From Paramecium octaurelia (taxonomy: Eukaryota > Ciliophora > Oligohymenophorea > Peniculida > Parameciidae), in the NCBI GenBank assembly GCA_905182995.1, contig CAJJDP010000070.1:66448-130447 (forward strand): a stretch of DNA of 64,000 nucleotides. Direction: 5' to 3'. The translations under genes were made by a program, and so were the position numbers. The stretch's first letter is position 1, and each line of letters begins with the position of its first letter. Positions 1 to 11,438 of the stretch are shown one piece after another. Below the pieces are notes generated by a model. It worked only from the letters and a program-made list of their open reading frames with translations. It was not told where the DNA came from and did not search any database.

Positions 1-429
1 ATATGTATTATAGTATAAATGCTCAGCCAAAGAAGGAGCATTATATATTTAAAGTTAAATTTCAATATTATTTGCTGAAATGATTAAGTTTATAGATTAG
101 TTATATAATAAGAAGCAATTTCATTATTTGGTAATTCATTAAAAACATTAAATTCATTGTGGAGAAAAGGTATAGATGTCATAATATAATGATGTAATTA
201 CCTGTAATATAAAGCCTTATCTATTGATTATAAACATATCTATTCATTATCTACTAAAGGTATAAACACAGTGCATAATTTTATTAGCTGAGATTTAATT
301 TATGATTGTGAATATAATGATTCAATTACACTGAATTAACTAGTACATTCAAATTCTTCTTCTTTTAAACAATTCTCTGATTCTTTTTTTCTGAGAATTT
401 TTCATAATTAACCAAATATAATCAACCTT

Positions 430-1130
430 AATAAATTATTTTCTTCATATTTGCTTCATATCATTAAAAAATGTTGAAGTGTTTTTTGATCTTCTTACCC
501 TCAAAGAAGAAATTTATTTAGAAAAAAGCATTCCTTTTGACATCTATGATGTATTTTTGAAATAAAGACCCTATATAAACTGATGATTTATGTTTGTATT
601 CTAAAAATCCAATAGATTTTCATGCTATTAGATATATGATCAAGAAGGTTATTTGCTTAAAGGATTCAAAAACAATTATTTTATAATTGCTTTTTAAATT
701 ATAAATCTTTATAACAATGAATTCCATATTTGTTAAAATTAGGATAATTGCTTAGGACTTATTGTTTTAATCAAACTAGAAATATTGATTTCAAAATATA
801 AGTGACCTAAAAGATCATAACCAATTATATTAACTGGCAGTTGAAATTTAAGATTAGCTTTGGTAATCATAATGATGCAATTCTATGGGCTGATAAAGTT
901 TTAGAATAGATTCTACCATTTCAATTTATTGTCAACAAAATGCATATAAATAACTAATAATTTATCATTTGGTAGTTTAAATTATGATGATGATTATGAT
1001 CGAATATAAGAATGTTTGATATTTATTATGACTCAATTATCAGTGCTGATTAAGCTTTATCTCTAGATTCTAAGCATGTCAATTCATAATTTAAAATAGT
1101 AAATAATTTGTTTATATTTAGGAACAATTT
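430..1130 (+). pseudogene. Possible decayed or unresolved gene
   Basis: Several protein-like stretches lie in different plus frames. One near 475-580 reads through EVFFDLLTLKEEIYLEKSIP. Another near 580-680 contains NPIDFHAIRYMIKKV. A third near 780-960 contains FGNHNDAILWADKVLEQI, which has a helical TPR-like feel. I could not join them with plausible short introns or find a start. This is either a multi-exon gene I failed to solve or a decayed one. The only basis is amino-acid composition. Confidence 0.25.
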
Positions 1131-1224
1131 GAATAAAATTGATTACTTATAATAATTTACAATTAATAAGCTCTTTCATAATATAATAAGGTCGATTAAC
1201 CAAAATTATGCATGTGCCCAAAAG

Positions 1225-1890
1225 ATGATAGGCCTGTATAAGTTTACATATTTGGAGTCGATGTTTAAGTTAACACAATAAACAATAGGATTAATTGTAG
1301 CTGATACTTTTATATTTATGACCAACTTAATGTGGTTTTGCGTGAATATGCACTCGTTTCACTAATTATTGCATTCTAATCAAATTCATTCAAAGGCTCG
1401 TTTGTATTTCCATCACTTCTTCTTTTTACTACAATTTAAGAATGTGACAATAGTAATATATCTACATTGCTATTTTTATAGATTCTATACATAAATAAAA
1501 AAATTATTTGTAATAGAAAGTAGGAGACGGCTCATAAATTTAAATCGATTTAGATCCTTTATTATTATTAACTTTTCGTGGCACATTTTACATTATATCA
1601 ATTCCTACATTCTTATTTAATAGTATGTTTTAGGTCCTAGAAGTTCTTAAAGCGTTTTTCCTGATGTACAAGGGAGAATATTCATTAAATATTAGTGTAA
1701 AGGAATTTTTGTTAATAATTTATCAGTTGAAAGTGATAATTAATGTTTACAATTCTAATTTTCTTTTGTAAAAATACTTGTTTTGTAAATTCTATTCTAA
1801 TTTGTTGTTTTTGATTAATTCCATATAATTTCTGTAGAAATCTATATTATTTATATGGATTATTCAGAGCGTAATGAAATGATTGGTTGA
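1225..1890 (+). CDS. Hypothetical 221-aa ORF
   Basis: An ATG at 1225 opens 222 codons without TGA, ending at 1890, with no intron needed. The product would be rich in aromatic and aliphatic residues, with possible membrane-leaning segments in the middle. Its more protein-like part is near residues 140-175 (contains GPRSSQSVFPDVQGRIFIKY). In DNA this AT-rich, TGA is rare, so an open frame of this size can arise by chance. It is listed for completeness with low confidence and no family recognised. Confidence 0.3.
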
Positions 1891-2014
1891 TTAATAATTA
1901 TTTTAATGCTTATTAAAGGATTGAAATAATTTTACTTGCAAACTACTTACTTTCCAACAATAAAATTGATTAATAATTGCGTGTATTTTTCAGCAAAAAG
2001 AGAAGATAATATTA

Positions 2015-3121
2015 ATGAGGACTTTATTTGTTAATTAGACTTAGCAGATATTGCTATATAATGGAGCTATTGCCTGTATTATATAATCATTATCTAGATC
2101 AAATAATTTTCTAAATGGGCTCAAAGTATATAGATAAAAATTTAGATTTACAATTTATGGATTATAAGATGAATTGTATTAATTCCAGGGTTATATTAAA
2201 GGAAAGATCCCTTTTACTGCAAATTTGTCAGAAAAATATGAATTAGACACAAACTCGATGATTGAAACTGACGTATATATCATATCACCATTTTATAGAC
2301 ATTTTTGGCTCTGAATTTTAAGACTTAAAAAAGGAAGCTACTTAAGAGATTATATAACAAACAAACAGCTTCCTTAGACGAATTCAAGATTCAAGTCTTT
2401 CTGTAAAAATGTAGACCTCAGTACATACTTTACTATAATTCTCATTATGTCAGAGACAAAGAATAATTTATATCTTTTGATTGTGATGAATTCAGAACTT
2501 TGAAGAGTATACTTTAACACAATCCTCAAGGACTTCCTTTACAAACCATAAGAATTATTATGTAATAATTGATAACTGGTAATCTTGTATATTTAATTTA
2601 AAGGCCTGGAATTTCTTCATTCTAATGGAATAATACATCAAGATATTCGCCCTGAAAATATAATAATAACTAATGCTGATGATATTTAGATCAAGATCAG
2701 CAATTTTAATTAGGCAATTTTTGTAGAAGAATTAGCAAAATTTGTAGGAAAAAGACCTTATGTTGATCCATAATTAATTACCAAATTTAACACTGAGAAT
2801 AAATTAGATATTTTTTCTGCTGGACTAATATTTTATGCTTTATTAATTGGCAAAATTTTAGAACAACCTATTTTGATTTCAGACGCAATAATAACACTAT
2901 AGTAATTAAAAGTGAATGATGAAGCCATAGATCTATTTAAAGAAATGGTTAATATTGATAAAATTGAAAGATTGAGTGCATCAGAATGTTTAAATCATAA
3001 CTTTTTTGTGGATTGTCCATATTAAGTCTAAAATCTGTAATTTATTCTTTTAATGTTTAGTATTGATAAATTAGATCAAATCACAATCCCTTTTAAGCTA
3101 AATAGATATAAACAAAGGTGA
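2015..3121 (+). CDS. Protein kinase-like protein, probable pseudokinase
   Basis: Protein of 351 aa (343 if an optional 24-nt intron near 3038-3061 is spliced). Introns GTATAT...TATAG (26 nt, near 2271-2296) and GTAATC...AAAG (25 nt, near 2580-2604) restore one frame. Domain order is an N-terminal non-kinase region of about 85 residues, a kinase N-lobe, a hinge region around FISFDCDEFRTLKSIL, then GLEFLHSNGIIHQDIRPEN and the C-lobe (KLDIFSAGLIFYALLIG, ending RLSASECLNHNFF). The fold is clear but key residues differ: the beta-3 strand reads FLALNF with no obvious Lys, HRD is HQD, and DFG is replaced by NFN in KISNFNQA. I infer impaired or absent phosphotransfer, so a scaffold or regulatory role is likely. 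The first Met in frame was taken as start. Confidence 0.72.
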
Positions 3122-4380
3122 GATGCACATGTATCTTTGAGTATTAATTAAATAATTGAACAATTAAAATTTTCTTAAAATTCTTAAAAAAATTAACTAG
3201 ATATCATATTATGACGATTTAAAATCTACTGGAAAATCATTAGAGGAAAATATGAAAAAAAATATGTATTTTCACAATTCATCAATAGAATTTCTTGGTA
3301 AAATGAAATGTAAATACCTGCCATTCTTCAAATCGTAAATTCTAACATAAAATTGGCTATAAATTATCAAACATAAACACATAATTGGAGTGGTCGTATT
3401 TATAAATATATATAATTTTAAGCAGTAAATTATTTTTTTTGAAGTTTACATATGTATTTTAATTAAACTGAATTCTATTCTCAATGGTAGACGAATTATT
3501 TGATCTTTTCATAAGTTGACTGCTTCAAGTTACAAATTATTTTATTATATTTATGATATTTATAATTTAAACATAAATATTAATTCTGATCATTTAGAAA
3601 AGCTGATATACACATCTCAATACAAGTTTATGTTTAATTTAAACGACCTCGATACAAGAGTAGATAGACAATTCAAATTATTAAACATTATTATATAATA
3701 CAATATAATTTGAAAACAGCAATTTGTTTATCATTTTCAACTTATTTAACAACATCCCTTCGTTATCGACATCACAATTACTTTTGAAAGACAATAATTT
3801 ATTTTATTTTATGAAGAAATACATCTTCTAATAAAAAGAAATAAAAAACACTTGAATTAGTTTGTCTTAAAAACTCCTAAGATATCCAACTTGAAAGAAG
3901 GGTACAAATTTATGAAAATACATGTAAATCCAAAAAAAAGTAAAATGCTTACTTTCATTTCATTAGGAAAATTATAAAATAATCTTAAAATTAGAAAATA
4001 AAGTTACACCAATCATATTGGCAGGCTGTTTAGTTTCAAAATTGTGTTTTAATGAGTTTAGTTTTAGCAGAAATAGAAAAATTGCTTAGAGTAAGTTAAA
4101 TTTTGATATTCCTCTTTACTCCATATGAAGAGATACTAAAATACTCGATTCATTTATGCATGAAGAGTTAAAATTAAAGTACTTAAAATCAATATAGGTC
4201 TGGTTATTAAATTATTAATTGGGGAATTGACGATATTCTATTTAATCATTATTAAAATAATATAGAATAAAACTAATTAATGAAATCTAATTTAAAAGAT
4301 AGTAAAGAAGTCTTGCGATATTTATTTTCTCAAACGTAATAAATTACTTATGATTATGTAATAAATACTTATGATTTAAT
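3122..4380. other. AT-rich stretch, no gene supported
   Basis: Only short open stretches are seen. A 60-codon ORF at 3516-3698 has skewed Asn/Ile/Tyr composition and no recognisable motif, so I do not call it. No RNA gene or repeat was recognised. Confidence 0.4.
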
Positions 4381-4394
4381 TTTATCTTTTAGGA

Positions 4395-4775
4395 TTTTTA
4401 GATTAAATCAATATTAAAGAGCTATGAACTTCTAGAATAAAGCGATTCAAATAAATCCAAACTTCGACTAGCCATACAAAATTATATGAGTTTAATTAAA
4501 TAATCAAAATTAATAAAAGTGAGTCGCTTTCAAGTAGCCATAAAATGATATGATTAGGAAATTATTTATAATGTAGTATTATGTTAAAAATCATTCAACA
4601 AATTTTTTATGTTCTATTTGATCCATCTTAAGAGGCTTTAGAATATTATGAAAAAGTAAGAAAAATTGATTTAACCGATAGTAATGCATTGTTTAATAAA
4701 GTTAAGCAATTTGATAATTATTTAAGGCAAAGCCTTATTTCGAATTATTTAAATAATGGCATTTAGTAAAGGTAT
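4395..4775 (+). pseudogene. Relic of a TPR-repeat gene
   Basis: Two separated fragments look like pieces of TPR helices typical of ciliate TPR proteins. Near 4420-4490 the DNA reads RAMNFQNKAIQINPNFDQPY. Near 4630-4730 it reads ALEYYEKVRKIDLTDSNALF. They lie in different frames, with TGA codons between them that short introns do not cleanly remove. The second fragment runs into low-complexity sequence. I infer a decayed TPR gene; a poorly resolved multi-exon gene is the alternative. Confidence 0.4.
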
Positions 4776-6567
4776 ACACACTTTTTTTAATTCTATAGCT
4801 AAAACTTTCAATTATCATGTTTTTTTGTATTGTAATTATTTATATTGGATCGATTTTCTGATGCAATATTTTGTTATGGAAAATAAAAAAGTCATTTTCC
4901 ATAAACTAACAATTAAAAACAACATCTTAACAAATTACACTGACTAAACCGAAATATAAACAATTTTAAACAAAATATTATTTCTAATCAAACCAGTAGT
5001 AGTATTTATTCAATAGATATAATCCCCTAAGCTAACTAATCTAGCTAATTGTTTGTACATTACATTTTCGAAAAGTTTTTGTTACCTTATAGCAAGTAAT
5101 ATGTATTATTCACTTAAAATGACTTCTCTCAGATAGTAATACGATTCTAAGGCTCGATTTTGATAAATTAAAATTAAACCTTTATGAATACTTTAAACAT
5201 TTTATAAATGCTAAATAAATAGCATCTGCTTCTTAAATGAAAAAAAACTAAAATTTTATATAACTGATTGATAGTAATAAAATATGGGAAAAAAAAATAT
5301 TGAAAATTTATTTCTATAAAAGTTAGTTGACATTTTAAACCTAAAAAAAATAATTTCTAATGATTAATACTCAAAACCATTGGGAGCCATTTTATTAATG
5401 AATATATTTCCTTAATAATATTTTATATAGAATTATTTTTATATAATAAATTTATTATTGGGATATATATACTAAATCTGTTTTATTTATTTTAATATAA
5501 TTTATTCTTTCATATATTTTATCTAGAAAAGAGAGATATTTATGAATAAAATTTATTCATTTATATTGGAATCAGTTTTTATACTGTTTAAAAATAAATA
5601 TTGAGGTGTAATAATAATTGAAGATTATGTTTATATTCATTATTATTTTATTCTTAAAATTTAACAATGTAATTTTATAATATTAAATAAATAATAGAAA
5701 GTGTTACAACCAACTTCAAATATTCCAATAATAATCATTCGAATTAGAATATAGTTTGATTAATTTTTTAACTTTATCTTGAAATTTGTTTATTGGGATG
5801 AGATTTAGAATAAAAGTGATTAGTATGATTATTTACGTTTTAGTGCGAATTTAGACTTATGAATAAATATCATTTTAATATTTTGAAATAATATATAAAC
5901 ATGATTTTATAAACTGATGATTTTTCAATTTTTTGTTTAAATATTGTTCATAACATTTATATAATTATAAATAATTGAATTGAATATTTTAAATGTTGAA
6001 ATTAAATAAGATAAGTTTAATACTTGCTGTAATTATTTCTTTTTTAAAAAAATATCTTTTGAGAAATGAAAGCTCATTTACAAAATTATTATTACATTTA
6101 TTAGTCAACTTATATTAAACAAATTGCACCCCAACAAATTCTTAATAATATCAGAATTTATTAATTATATTCTCATTATAGTCAAATATTATAGTGTATA
6201 ATTGATCTAAAATCGTTTAATACACTATATTTTCAATTTGGGGACTCATCAATTTTATAAAAGACATAAATTTTCCTGTTTTTTTTTTTCTACTAGAAAC
6301 TAAACCATCAATTTTTTAATAGAGAATCAATTTATAAAAAACTTGAATATTACAATGAATTCCCCTTTTAACACACCTTTTATAAGACTCAAATGATCTT
6401 GTTTTCCTAATTGTGTATGCAGATCATCAATTTCAAGAGAATGGAAACATCATGATTGTTCACAGCCTATTTTATTAGATAAAGAGGAGAAATTTTTGTA
6501 ATTAAAATAAAGAAAAAAAATACCGAGATGTCAAAAAACAGAAATCTTAAAATAAATAAGAATGCTA
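4776..6567. other. AT-rich intergenic region
   Basis: About 1.8 kb of very AT-rich DNA with many short homopolymer runs and TGA in all frames. A 63-codon ORF at 4756-4947 has random-like composition and is not called. I see no gene, RNA or repeat array. Confidence 0.45.
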
Positions 6568-6792
6568 TTAATGGTTTGTTAATGTAAATGATAAATAATA
6601 TAGTTTTATTTTTATTAACGTGCAGAATTCTCTGACAATCTTATCTAAGTCCCATTTGCACTTCTTGATTAAATGATGAGCCAAGTGGTCTCTATCTACA
6701 AATACTTGTTGTGATATCTGTGACTTGATAAACGCATTCAATGAATCAAGTCTTGTAAAGTTGTAATATTTAAAAGCATATGAATCTTTCAC
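6568..6792 (-). CDS. Small hypothetical protein, 74 aa
   Basis: A single-exon reading frame with a balanced charged composition, including VDRDHLAHHLIKKCKWDLDK and IVREFCTLIK. This is unlike the Asn/Ile-rich noise of the surrounding DNA, which argues for a real protein or the last exon of one. No family is recognised. Its flanks are long gene-poor spacers. An upstream exon joined by a short intron cannot be excluded. Confidence 0.4.
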   Translation of the reverse strand: MKDSYAFKYYNFTRLDSLNAFIKSQISQQVFVDRDHLAHHLIKKCKWDLDKIVREFCTLIKIKLYYLSFTLTNH

Positions 6793-7425
6793 TAAAATAA
6801 GCTCGATATAAAATTGAGATTATACAATTGAAAAATGAAAAAGTTCGTATAATATTAAATCATTAAAAATTTATGGTCCCAGACTATCAAGATTTGCTAA
6901 AGAAATCTTTAATCCTTACAATTATCAATTTTTATAGCCCTTTCTAAAGTTAATATCAAAAGTGTATTTAAGAAGTTAATTTAAAGTCTCACATCTTAAA
7001 TCTAATGTTAATTTTCAATAATAGTCTGTTATTTTTATGTTTCTAAAATAGTTTGATGTTAAATATGTTTACAGGATTTTTGGGGATTATTTTTCATATT
7101 CGTCTTTGCACTTTAAGTAATATCTTCTTTGATAATGTAAATTATTCCTATAATTCTCCACTCTAAATTTTCAAAATATGCCTAAAAAATTGAAAAAGAA
7201 AATATAGGTTTAAGCTTATTCATAAACCTTTAGAATATTTTGTAATATTTAATATTCAATTTGATCAACAAAATACCTATCTAAAATTGTTTAGTGATTT
7301 TCATTTATACTATTTATTTAGGGTTATTACATACAAACAAGGAGTAATAATTAACTGCAATTTTTAGACTTACTTCATTTTGAAATGCAGAAAATTAAGT
7401 TTATTTTGATACTTATATTATAAAT
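6793..7425. other. Intergenic, no gene supported
   Basis: AT-rich DNA upstream of the TPR gene that starts at 7426. No convincing ORF, RNA or repeat is seen. The last 100 bp probably hold the promoter and short 5' UTR of that gene. Confidence 0.4.
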
Positions 7426-8748
7426 ATGTATGATGTTGAAATAACAACAAAGTCAGATGATGAGATTCTTTCCTTAATTCGAGCATATTAGCAATAAGGA
7501 TATTAGGTCTGGCTGTAAAAAAGATGTTCGGATAAATTTTTGATGTAGGCAGATTACAATGTAAGTATTATAATTATAACTTAGACATAAGGAGTATTAG
7601 ATCTTGACAATTCTGGGATATTCAAAAGCTAAAATGTTGATCCAAAGCAGTTTAATGAACCATCAGTTATTTGCAGCCTTCGCAAAAATGTTGAAGATGG
7701 GCACAAAACTAGCACTATGGAAATTAAAGACACAATGTTAATATTTCCAAGAAAAACCTAAACCGACCTATATAGTTTACTAAGCCCTAAATTAAATTCA
7801 GAAAGAGAGGATTTAGTAAAAGGGTTTTACGAATAATTGAAGGAAGCCTTGCATTTAGAATAGTTTGGACAGGTGAAAGAGTCGATTGTAAGAATAACCA
7901 AGTAGTAATTATAGGCTTTATTGACAAATCTGATAAATGAACTAGAAAATCAGCTGATTGATTCCTAAATATTGCATCTAATATTCGTCGAAAGTTTATT
8001 AACTCTTGGAATACTGAATGCATAAATAATGAAATATTCTGATGCGAAAATGTAATATTGATAATAAAAAAGGTGTCTAGAGAAATGCTTAAGATTATTC
8101 GTTATAAAAGATTAAATATTGTTGGCCTAAATATATCGTAAATTAGGACACTATTCCTAATCTGTTTTTAGTTATCAAAAATCTATAGACTACTATAACT
8201 AAGCCTTAATCATTTATGAAATATACAATTTAACACCAGAAGTAGCTTATACAATGATGTCAATAGCAGTTATTTATTCAAAAGTGAATTAATTTGAATT
8301 GGCATAAAAGATAGCACATCATGCTTTAGAAATCACTGGTGCTGAAATGAACAAACACACCGCTAGTTTATATTAGATGTTGGGGGAAGTTTATTACAAT
8401 TCGGAGAACTATTCAGAAGCATTAGATTATTTTGATACTTCTTACGATTTGAAGTCATCAAGTCCTGATGCACAATCTCGAATCAGAACAATTAATTATA
8501 TTGCAAGTTCTTGTTTTCATTTAGGTGAATATCGAAAAGCATAAGAATTATTTGAAGTAGCATTAAGTTAAGTGGATGATTAAAACTCACTACTTGAAGC
8601 ATAATTATTAAATAATTTAGGAATAACGAAAAGTGCATTAAAGTAAGATAGTAAAGAAGAATTTGAAAAATCTCTAAAAATTTTCTTATAGTTTTACCCG
8701 CAAAATCACCCTTCAATTAAGAGAGTACTCAGAAATGACAGCCATTGA
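7426..8748 (+). CDS. TPR-repeat protein, 440 aa
   Basis: One uninterrupted frame of 441 codons with many in-frame TAA/TAG read as Gln. The N-terminal third is acidic and mixed. From about residue 230 onward, helical pairs with TPR character follow: LLAQIYRKLGHYSQSVFSYQ, then LYQMLGEVYYNSENYSEALDYF, then YIASSCFHLGEYRKAQELFE, then LLNNLGITKSALKQDSKEEF. This is the kinesin-light-chain/Fis1-like style of TPR array. TPRs form a superhelix for protein binding, so it probably acts as an adaptor. Partners cannot be read from sequence. The gene is flanked downstream by the convergent mS35 gene, 46 bp away. Confidence 0.82.
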
Positions 8749-8794
8749 TAATATTGTTTATATTTTATTTAAAAATATTCTAAACACATGATTC

Positions 8795-9321
8795 TCATTC
8801 ACATGGGGCTCTGATAGCTTCTAAAAATAGCTCGTATATCATCTCCTTTCCTTTTTCAATATTTTATTAAGGGTTATTAAAAGTATTAACCTTAATTCTT
8901 ATTTCGTCTTTTCCTTTATATCTTGGACCAATTAAATAAATAAATCGCTCTCTTTATTTTGGAGTAAAGTTCATTTCGCTTATGTTGACAAAGACTGCAA
9001 TCTAATAATAAATTTCCTTATGAATTTACTTCACTATTTTTATGTAAATTATCTCCCTTTAAGTCTGGAATGAAGGAGATTTCAGCAAAAACTTTGTAAG
9101 AAGGTGGGTTTTGTTTTAACTACTCATCAATCTCCTTTTTTGTTCTTAATGGGTAATCAAATGGATCTCTAAATGTTTATTTCATGTAATGTGGAATTGC
9201 TTGGCTGACTTTGGGTTTCCAGAAATGTGCTTAAATAATGGTACAAATTTATACATTTATGAGCTAATCTGAATGTTGGTAAGAATGTATTGAAATTATA
9301 GAGTGACACAAATTGTTTCAT
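8795..9321 (-). CDS. Mitochondrial ribosomal protein mS35 (MRPS35-like)
   Basis: Protein of 157 aa after removing introns 9230-9254 (25 nt) and 9002-9029 (28 nt). The core contains WKPKVSQAIPHYMKQTFRDP, DYPLRTKKEID, NISEMNFTPKQRERFIYLIG and PRYKGKDEIRIKV. This matches the MRP-S28/S35 domain order: a beta strand followed by a GxRY signature and an ensuing 'E...N...K' helix. The first 25 residues are basic and aromatic without acidic residues, consistent with a mitochondrial targeting peptide. It would be a structural protein of the small mitoribosomal subunit. Its ATG overlaps the TGA of the upstream kinase gene (ATGA), which is unusual for a monocistronic ciliate gene. Confidence 0.82.
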
Positions 9322-10819
9322 TCAATTAAAAATTCTTATTATTATTATTTAATTTTATTCATAAAAAGTGGTGTGTCTGCTTCTTCTTCATTTATAATGT
9401 CTAAACCATTTGGAGGACTACTGCTTGCCTTAATTCTATCATCCAAAGAATCCAAACTAGAATGACTATCACATTTTTAAACAATGTCAAAAAATTCTTT
9501 AACCTCATCTGGTTTCGTTGATATGGATTGGCATAATGAATTGATTGATTATTAGAAATGGATTGACCTATTTCTCATTTGTTATGAAGTGTCTTTATCT
9601 GTTTGATGAATTGCATCAATAAAACATTTATTTTTAAAATCATGAGTTACATTCTGGTGATCTTCTTAGGATTACTATAAATATTTAATTGCCTGGCTTG
9701 AATGAGCAGTAATTTAAATTTTGTTATTCATTAACATATCATCCTTTGTATATTATTTCGAATTTAATTTCATAAATTATAATTGAGATATTGAATAGGT
9801 TTAATACAATAAAGGGTGAACTAAAGCTTCTAGAGTAATAGATAAAATAAATACTTACATGAGGCAGTAATTCTTTTATTTGGATTGAATGATAATAATC
9901 TTTTCAGTAAATCCTGGGATAACGAGTCCAGAGATTTGAATTCAGTTGACAAAAGATATTGTTATTGATTTTCATTTTCATTAAACTCCATTCTATTTTC
10001 ATTGGTTATTGGTAACTTATGACATAACATTTGATAAGCAATGACTCCTATTGCCCAAACGTCAATTAACTCATTGTAACCAGAACCACTCCATAATTCA
10101 GGGGCCCTGTAATTTTCATTTCCAGTTATCGTCCACAACAATTAGACTTGAATATCCCTCTATTAGGTTGTGATAAATCTTTTGGATACTCCAAAGTCAA
10201 TAATTTTAATAGTAGAAGTGTCTTAATCAAATAAAATATTGTCTGGTTTAAGATCTCTGTGGCATAAACCCATCCTATGCAAATATTGAGTTGCTTCTAA
10301 ACATTATCGTAGAATTGATAGTTTATTCTCTTATGTAAGTATATTTTGTTTTAGTAGTTCATGTAGACTAGGATAAGGTAAATATTCCATTACTAAATAA
10401 GAGCATTCCGTATTAGTGTCTATATATAACTTATATGTTCTGACGATTAAAGGATTGTTTAGTTTCAGTGTATTTAGGAAGGTTTGCTTCATAATTCCCA
10501 TAATTTCAGGATCTCCATTACGAGTAATTTTGACTGCATAAGTTTCATCTGGATTTGATATTTACCAACACTATCTGACAACAGAATGTGCACCTTCTCC
10601 TAATATTTTGCCTATTTAATAATCATCTTGAAATTTTCTGTTTCTTTAATCTATTGAAATCTAAAATGTTTCCTCCATCAACTCACCATGACTTGAGCAT
10701 TAAACATATTCAAGAATTTAGGGACTTAATTTTTGAATTGTTGCCTCTTCGTTGTTCTAAACAAACAAGTCTTTTTTAACCCTATCATGTAATCTTAATA
10801 GGTTTTCTTTTTTGTTCAT
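9318..10819 (-). CDS. Serine/threonine protein kinase
   Basis: Protein of 490 aa with one 29-nt intron at 9830-9858. The kinase domain starts near residue 66 with a glycine loop (GKILGEGAHSVV). It has the beta-3 Lys in YAVKITR, an HRD motif in GLCHRDLKPDNILF, DFG in KIIDFGVSKRF, APE in NYRAPELWSG, and a C-lobe DVWAIGVIAYQML. All catalytic residues are present, so it should be active. The 150-residue tail has no recognised domain. It looks CAMK-like but lacks EF-hands. The ATG at 10819 lies only 13 bp from the divergent ATG of the next gene. A Met 47 codons downstream (10678) is an alternative start that keeps the whole kinase domain. Confidence 0.87.
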
Positions 10820-10832
10820 TAAAATAATAATT
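10820..10832. promoter_or_regulatory. 13-bp divergent start-codon gap
   Basis: Only 13 bp of A/T separate the ATG of the minus-strand kinase (10819) from the ATG of the plus-strand basic protein (10833). If both starts are right, each promoter must lie inside the other gene. If the kinase starts at 10678, the shared regulatory region grows to about 155 bp, which is more typical. Confidence 0.4.
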
Positions 10833-11271
10833 ATGCCAAAAAAACGTCGTCAATAATCTGATTTTTGGGATACTGTCCACGACATTAAGAAACTAACATA
10901 ACCACATCTAACACACAATAAAAAACATTTTATAGAAAAGCCTGGTAAAAAAAAAGTATTTACTTTATCAATATACTTTCCTTTAGTAAAAAGGCTAAAA
11001 CACACCATTACCTATTTTAAATGGGATTAGGAAGAAATATATAAGTGATGTCAAACAAGAACAGGAACATAATATTGAGCATAACATCTAATATAGATCT
11101 GATTTGAAAAAAGACTTAACTTTATTAAAAACCATGAAATAAAAGAAAAATTCCTTTTAAAAAAATCAATATAAATTTAAGAATATGAGAGCAAAAGGAG
11201 CAGGTAAATTCGAGGATGGCACACTCAAATTCACCAATAGAGATCTTAAGAAATTTAATAAATCCAAATGA
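10833..11271 (+). CDS. Small basic protein, likely nucleolar
   Basis: Protein of 135 aa, with a 31-nt intron at 10956-10986. It begins MPKKRRQQSD, a basic nuclear-localisation-like start, and is Lys-rich throughout. The C-terminus reads KGAGKFEDGTLKFTNRDLKK. A 'G-x-G-K-F-x-x-G-x-L' ending is common in small ribosome-biogenesis and nucleolar proteins, so a nucleolar role is my inference. I cannot assign a named family. Without the intron the frame stops near 11046 and the conserved tail is lost, which supports the splice. Confidence 0.68.
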
Positions 11272-11438
11272 TAGTATTATATATCAGATTATAAAATATG
11301 GAATAAAAATTATCTTGTTCTTCTTATAAGGAATTATTGTACCAATCAATTCAATATATATATGATTTATATAATGAATAAAGATCAATTTAATAAATAG
11401 TAAATAAATGATTATATAGAATTATATAAATCAATCAG

